Of a DNA stretch of 8,892 nt, positions 5,774 to 8,892 are shown piece after piece. The stretch is from an uncultured Pseudomonadota bacterium (GTDB lineage Bacteria > Pseudomonadota > Alphaproteobacteria > RUG11792). Each line of letters opens with the position of its first letter. The stretch's first letter is position 1. The notes below the pieces were generated by a model, which ran no database searches, had not been told where the DNA came from, and saw only the letters and a program-made list of their open reading frames with translations. A program made the translations under genes and the position numbers. The DNA lies in NCBI GenBank assembly GCA_902796745.1, contig CADBQC010000085.1:1-8892 (forward strand), in the 5' to 3' direction.

Positions 5774-7600
5774 TTAGAATGCTTGCCCGATACTTATATA
5801 TAAATTGAACATTGAATCAACCTTTTTTCCTTTTTTCGTCTTTCGAATTTTCGTAGGGAAAGCTATGTCGAAACGAATTGGAGCGAATGAAGTGTAATAT
5901 CTTATTCCCACTCCATACCCAAAAAGTAATTTACGCAGAGGATTTGCCATTTTTTTGGAATAGACGTTTCCACCCTCCAAAAAAGCGACAAATCCGAGAT
6001 TATCCGCCACTCTGATACGCGGTTCAACTCCGATTTCAAATACAGATTCACCTCCAAGAGGCTTGCCTAGTGGTTTATTGTTTCTATTTTCTTCATCCCC
6101 ATCATCTACATCACTAAATGCCCCTATTTTTTGGTATCCATACCCTCTGACTGAGTTCGCACCACCTGCGAAAAATAATTTATCACGCGGAATATCGTGA
6201 TTTTTATTTCGGAATATTGTTCCATACCTAGAGTACACAGCCAAAACAAGAAAATTCCTAAATGCATTTTTCTTAAATGGAATGTATATTGATGCTTTGC
6301 CAGTAAAAACTGTTAGGTTGTGAGGATGACCGATATACGGAGTTATCGTGGCTTGGCAACGTATGCCTTTCTGTGGATCAAGATATTCGTCTGTTGTGTC
6401 AAATTTTAGTCCGATCGGAATACCCAATGCGCTAAAATCCAGGTCTTTTTTTTCGATTTTGTCAGTGGTTTCCGACTCTTCAATACATAAACCGCATCCG
6501 GCATGAAATTTTGTATCAAATGTTTGCCAAAGCATGCTTTCAGCTCCGGATTTTAAAACTTTGTATGAACTTTCATCTTCCTTGATATAAAATGCCTGCG
6601 TGGAAAGTGTTTGTCTTTTGTAAAATAAATCGTGTGTATCGTACTTGATACGCAGATACCGGTTCTCTTTAGTGGCATCTATACTTGTTGAGAGGCTGGC
6701 TCCTTTGCCATTTATGTTGTAATGCGTCCAGGAGAGCAGAACTCCAAATTTCTCGGAGGAGCCATATTTTAATCCTGCAGCCACATCTCTAAGGAGCGCC
6801 TCTTCAAGATTTATCGTTATAGTGGTATGTACGACAGATGTATCCTTTTCGTCTTTTTTTGGTTTGCTTAGAACGACCGAAACGCCTGAAAAAATTTTGC
6901 TTGCCATAATATCATTTTTCATATTCTCGATTTTTTCTCTATCGTAGATATCTCCATCTTTCCAAGCTATTCGATTCCTAACGAATGGCTCTAAAAGTTT
7001 CGGAGCTTTTTTTGATTTGATATTTATTATCGTCCTATCAATTACTGTTTTTCCATTCAATTTGATCTCGTATATAGCTTTGATTCGCTTATCCTTATTA
7101 TCTCGTTGTACTTTCGGAGCATGCACTTGCACGAATGCAAATCCTTTTCCTTTTAAAAAGTCAGCTATTTTTTCACATCCATCTGAGAGCTGTTTTGTGT
7201 CTGTATAAGTGTCATATTGAATGCCAATTAAATCAAAAACGTGTTTCACTTTCAGTCCCGAACGATAATTCCGTTGATCAATGTAAAGCAAAAGAACATC
7301 ATCAAATTTATACCTCTCATTTAATGTTATGTTAAAAACAGCTTTTCCATTTTGGAATACTGGGCAAATCTGCGCGTCAAAATAACCATATGAAGCAAGA
7401 ATTCGTTTTATAATTCGTTTATCCTTTTTTAGCTTAAATTCAGCCGAAACGGAGCCTGCTGAAATATCAGACCAGTCCGACAGCTGAGACTTTATCAGGT
7501 TCACTATTTCCCTATTTTGTATGCCGTTTATCGTTGCTTCACAGGTAGTTGCTTGCATAGTAGCTATCATCAATGGGACATAAATCCGAGGTAGTTTCAT
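5774..7600 (-). CDS. tamA: TamA-type Omp85 outer-membrane protein
   Basis: TamA is the outer-membrane half of the translocation and assembly module, which with inner-membrane TamB helps insert some beta-barrel proteins and has been linked to phospholipid transport. The product has 608 residues (E. coli TamA has 577). A weak signal peptide (1-22, ending TTCEA) is followed by three POTRA-like domains at about 25-95, 97-182 and 186-266, then a beta-barrel (267-608). The Omp85 signature FFAGGANSVRGYGYQ is at 476-490, with the VRGY loop motif at 484-487; the barrel contains GYGVGIRYYTSFAPIRFDIAFP (561-582) and ends in the aromatic C-terminal signal YISIGQAF. The acidic, Asn-rich insert after VRGYGY (about 496-515) lies in the loop-6 region. 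Three POTRAs and these motifs favour TamA over BamA, which has five. A GGAT ribosome site lies five bases before the ATG, directly beside a palindrome. TamB is not encoded next to it. Confidence 0.9.
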   Translation of the reverse strand: MKLPRIYVPLMIATMQATTCEATINGIQNREIVNLIKSQLSDWSDISAGSVSAEFKLKKDKRIIKRILASYGYFDAQICPVFQNGKAVFNITLNERYKFDDVLLLYIDQRNYRSGLKVKHVFDLIGIQYDTYTDTKQLSDGCEKIADFLKGKGFAFVQVHAPKVQRDNKDKRIKAIYEIKLNGKTVIDRTIINIKSKKAPKLLEPFVRNRIAWKDGDIYDREKIENMKNDIMASKIFSGVSVVLSKPKKDEKDTSVVHTTITINLEEALLRDVAAGLKYGSSEKFGVLLSWTHYNINGKGASLSTSIDATKENRYLRIKYDTHDLFYKRQTLSTQAFYIKEDESSYKVLKSGAESMLWQTFDTKFHAGCGLCIEESETTDKIEKKDLDFSALGIPIGLKFDTTDEYLDPQKGIRCQATITPYIGHPHNLTVFTGKASIYIPFKKNAFRNFLVLAVYSRYGTIFRNKNHDIPRDKLFFAGGANSVRGYGYQKIGAFSDVDDGDEENRNNKPLGKPLGGESVFEIGVEPRIRVADNLGFVAFLEGGNVYSKKMANPLRKLLFGYGVGIRYYTSFAPIRFDIAFPTKIRKTKKGKKVDSMFNLYISIGQAF

Positions 7601-7611
7601 CTTAGATCCGT

Positions 7612-7634
7612 TTGATGTAGTTCAACTACATCAA
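7612..7634. promoter_or_regulatory. Perfect 23-bp palindrome in the tamA leader
   Basis: TTGATGTAGTT and AACTACATCAA flank a single central C. The right half also pairs with a third element: ACTACA (7625-7630) matches TGTAGT (7636-7641), so two mutually exclusive hairpins are possible in a minus-strand transcript. The palindrome ends three bases before the GGAT ribosome site of tamA and starts just after the predicted transcription start. It could be an operator for a dimeric regulator or an RNA switch over the ribosome site; sequence alone cannot decide. No T tract follows, so it is not an ordinary terminator. Confidence 0.6.
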
Positions 7635-7647
7635 GTGTAGTCTATCC

Positions 7648-7656
7648 ATCATAACA
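7648..7656 (-). promoter_or_regulatory. Possible extended -10 promoter of tamA
   Basis: On the minus strand TGT directly precedes TATGAT, an extended -10 form (TGn plus a five-of-six -10 hexamer). Transcription would start near 7641, about 40 bases before the tamA ATG and just before the palindrome. No good -35 box is present, as is common for extended -10 promoters. Confidence 0.35.
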
Positions 7657-7750
7657 TTTTGAATAATTTTATCACCTGGCATCAGGGCATTTGCTTGTAT
7701 ATCCTCACGCACACCATCCTATTGATACTTTTTTGTAATCTATACTCGGT

Positions 7751-7775
7751 CTAAAACAAATGCACCCGGTGCATT
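7751..7775 (-). terminator. Rho-independent terminator of the BspA-like secreted-protein gene
   Basis: On the minus strand AATGCACC, one G, and GGTGCATT form a perfect 8-bp inverted repeat (practical stem of seven pairs with a three-base loop), followed by TGTTTTAG. The hairpin begins at the last base of the stop codon of the secreted-protein gene (7775). It isolates that gene from tamA. Confidence 0.75.
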
Positions 7776-8536
7776 CAAATTTTGCTGTTCCGCAGGATAT
7801 TGTGAATCAATCCCTCCTTGCAAAACATTGCTTTTTTAGTTTTATTTATTCTAAGTTCTGTCGGACTCACTATATCCGTGATGTAATTGTTTGGATTATT
7901 ACACTTTTTATAATTTAGACCGGAACAGTAGCTAGTTATCCAATACTTGCATATATCTTGTATATTAGGAAACTTTTCATTAAATTTTACTAAAGAGAAA
8001 TTTGTTAATCTGCTGAAATTTTCGAAAATTCTGTTCGCATTAGCTGTATTTACCGGGACACAGTAACTCAGATTCGGCGAAGAAAAACTTCTTTTGATAA
8101 TACGAAAAGTCCCATTTGACCCAAAACTTAACGTCTCTAGACTTTTGCATCCACAAAACATATCGCTTAAAGAATTAGTACTACGAGCGACAGTAGGGAT
8201 ATATGATGTAGCCGCTTCAGTAAAATCCAATTTAGTGTGTTCCGTCTCACCTATCAATCTAGTATGTTTTTCGAATTTCAAATCCAAATCTATAGTGCTC
8301 CTGTTCAACTCTTTAAAACATCTATGGTTTACATCAACATTGTAATTAGTAATCATGCCTCTGATGTCGTTTTTATGATGCTTAGAAAATCTTTTTTTTG
8401 AAACTCCGTCTGTCTTTGCAACATACTGATTCGTCCGTAGAAAATGTTTGCTTTGCAACACATCGGATATTTTTGTCTCATCTGTGGCCATCCCATGATT
8501 AACACACGCTATTGCCAACAACACTATATTCTTCAT
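7775..8536 (-). CDS. Secreted protein with a BspA/DUF285-like leucine-rich patch
   Basis: A 253-residue protein with a signal peptide (MKNIVLLAIACVNHGMA, likely cut before TDE). The middle contains SLSDMFCGCKSLETLSFGSNGTF (about 122-144), which resembles one unit of BspA-type or DUF285 leucine-rich repeats (a MF-x-GC-x-SL-x-x-L core), and RIFENFSRLTNFSLVKF (169-185) looks like a second, decayed unit. The rest is not recognised: a basic N-terminal stretch (about 47-60) and a Cys-containing C-terminus (C196, C204, C212, C239). Such repeats occur in surface or secreted proteins of host-associated microbes and can mediate protein binding; the role here is unknown. The frame is open to an ATG at 8632, but AAAGGA seven bases before the ATG at 8536 and the signal peptide fix the shorter start. 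It has its own terminator and is divergent from the transposase remnant. Confidence 0.72.
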   Translation of the reverse strand: MKNIVLLAIACVNHGMATDETKISDVLQSKHFLRTNQYVAKTDGVSKKRFSKHHKNDIRGMITNYNVDVNHRCFKELNRSTIDLDLKFEKHTRLIGETEHTKLDFTEAATSYIPTVARSTNSLSDMFCGCKSLETLSFGSNGTFRIIKRSFSSPNLSYCVPVNTANANRIFENFSRLTNFSLVKFNEKFPNIQDICKYWITSYCSGLNYKKCNNPNNYITDIVSPTELRINKTKKAMFCKEGLIHNILRNSKI

Positions 8537-8543
8537 ATTTCTA

Positions 8544-8549
8544 TCCTTT
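8544..8549 (-). promoter_or_regulatory. Ribosome binding site that decides the BspA-like gene start
   Basis: AAAGGA with a seven-base spacer to the ATG at 8536. It excludes the longer 285-residue version beginning at 8632, whose extra N-terminus is not a signal peptide. Confidence 0.65.
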
Positions 8550-8707
8550 CTTTTATACCAAAAACATTTGTATCCACCACATTGTAATGAAAAACTTTTG
8601 CGAAATCTATGCTGTTTGCCAAAAAAAAGCACAAATCACCTAGCGCTTTGGCTTTCCTAACCAATTGTAGTAATTTTGAGAAAAATATGCTAGAATTTGG
8701 ATTAGAT

Positions 8708-8892
8708 ATGGCAAAATGTAGGCGTTGCGGGTGCGAAGAATTATGTAAAGATGGGGTGGCAAAAGGTAAACAGCGATATAAATGTAAACAATGCAAAGGC
8801 ACTAATAGAGAAAATGATAAACGACCCAAATAATGATATTTGGAGAGGCTTGAAGGCGTTCCAAACCCGTTAATAATAAAATGGATCAGAAA
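8708..8892 (+). pseudogene. IS1-like transposase, decayed 5' fragment
   Basis: The only plausible plus-strand coding sequence. From the ATG at 8708 (GGA six bases upstream) it encodes a zinc-ribbon start MAKCRRCG followed by GKQRYKCKQCKG, with C4/C7 and C26/C29 as CxxC pairs, typical of the InsA-like N-terminus of IS1-family transposases. The frame stops after 41 codons with TAA TGA (8831-8836). In the same frame beyond the stops it reads YLERLEGVPNPLIIKWIRK to the window edge, which resembles the helix-turn-helix that follows the zinc ribbon in these proteins. The linker expected between the two parts seems shortened, so the gene looks broken by a deletion plus stop codons. It runs off the right edge; the rest and the element's ends are not visible. 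A possible extended -10 (TGC-TAGAAT, 8688-8696) lies just upstream. Confidence 0.65.

Noticed and set aside
5774..7600. BamA instead of TamA
   Set aside because: Only about 240 residues precede the barrel, enough for three POTRA domains rather than the five of BamA, and the C-terminal motifs fit TamA-type proteins better.
7612..7634. Palindrome before tamA as an intrinsic terminator
   Set aside because: No T tract follows on either strand and the BspA-like gene already has a good terminator at 7751-7775.
8552..8557. TGG-TATAAA as extended -10 promoter of the BspA-like gene
   Set aside because: Transcription from it would begin at about 8545, inside the AAAGGA ribosome site, and would destroy the site that best explains the start. 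The true promoter is probably further upstream.
8609..8707. Longer start of the transposase fragment (ATG at 8609)
   Set aside because: The extra 33 residues have no match to the zinc-ribbon start of IS1-like proteins. The ATG at 8708 has GGA upstream and gives the usual MAKC-type start.

Overview
The window is AT-rich bacterial DNA with a Gram-negative envelope-biogenesis content. Almost every gene lies on the minus strand. The tolQ-tolR-tolA order, the alphaproteobacterial-looking TolA C-terminus and the TamA-type Omp85 protein point to an alphaproteobacterium. The strong A+T bias, homopolymer tracts, a decayed insertion sequence and a secreted protein with a BspA/DUF285-like leucine-rich patch suggest a host-associated or intracellular lineage (Holosporales-like). 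That placement is inference; nothing here identifies a species.

Layout in the direction of minus-strand transcription (right to left). At the right edge, on the plus strand, is the broken start of an IS transposase (8708-8892). Divergent from it is a secreted protein of 253 aa with a BspA-like patch (8536-7775), closed by a clear hairpin terminator. Next is a 174-base gap carrying a possible extended -10 promoter and a perfect 11+1+11 palindrome just before the ribosome binding site of tamA (7600-5774, three POTRA domains plus an Omp85 barrel). After tamA comes an unrecognised polytopic inner-membrane protein (5711-4851), in the place where tamB often lies. A gap of about 330 bases without a credible gene holds a probable tolQ promoter.

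Then comes the Tol operon: tolQ (4523-3744), tolR (3754-3311, overlapping tolQ by 11 bases), tolA (3311-2445, overlapping the tolR stop by one base) and an AI-2E/PerM-family transporter (2403-1360). The tolB-pal-cpoB part that usually follows tolA is absent here. At the left edge is a secreted, mostly helical protein of unknown function (1295 to beyond base 1), open for 431 codons to the edge.

Functionally, TolQ and TolR form the proton-driven inner-membrane motor and TolA is the periplasm-spanning rod that couples it to the outer membrane. TamA is an outer-membrane assembly or transport pore. The two Sec-type secreted proteins at the flanks are of unknown role. Main points for a second look: TolR has Glu where the family has its key transmembrane Asp; the palindrome and mutually exclusive hairpins in the tamA leader; TamA paired with a novel Cys-rich membrane protein rather than TamB; and the interrupted tol cluster. 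No tRNA, rRNA or CRISPR array was seen.
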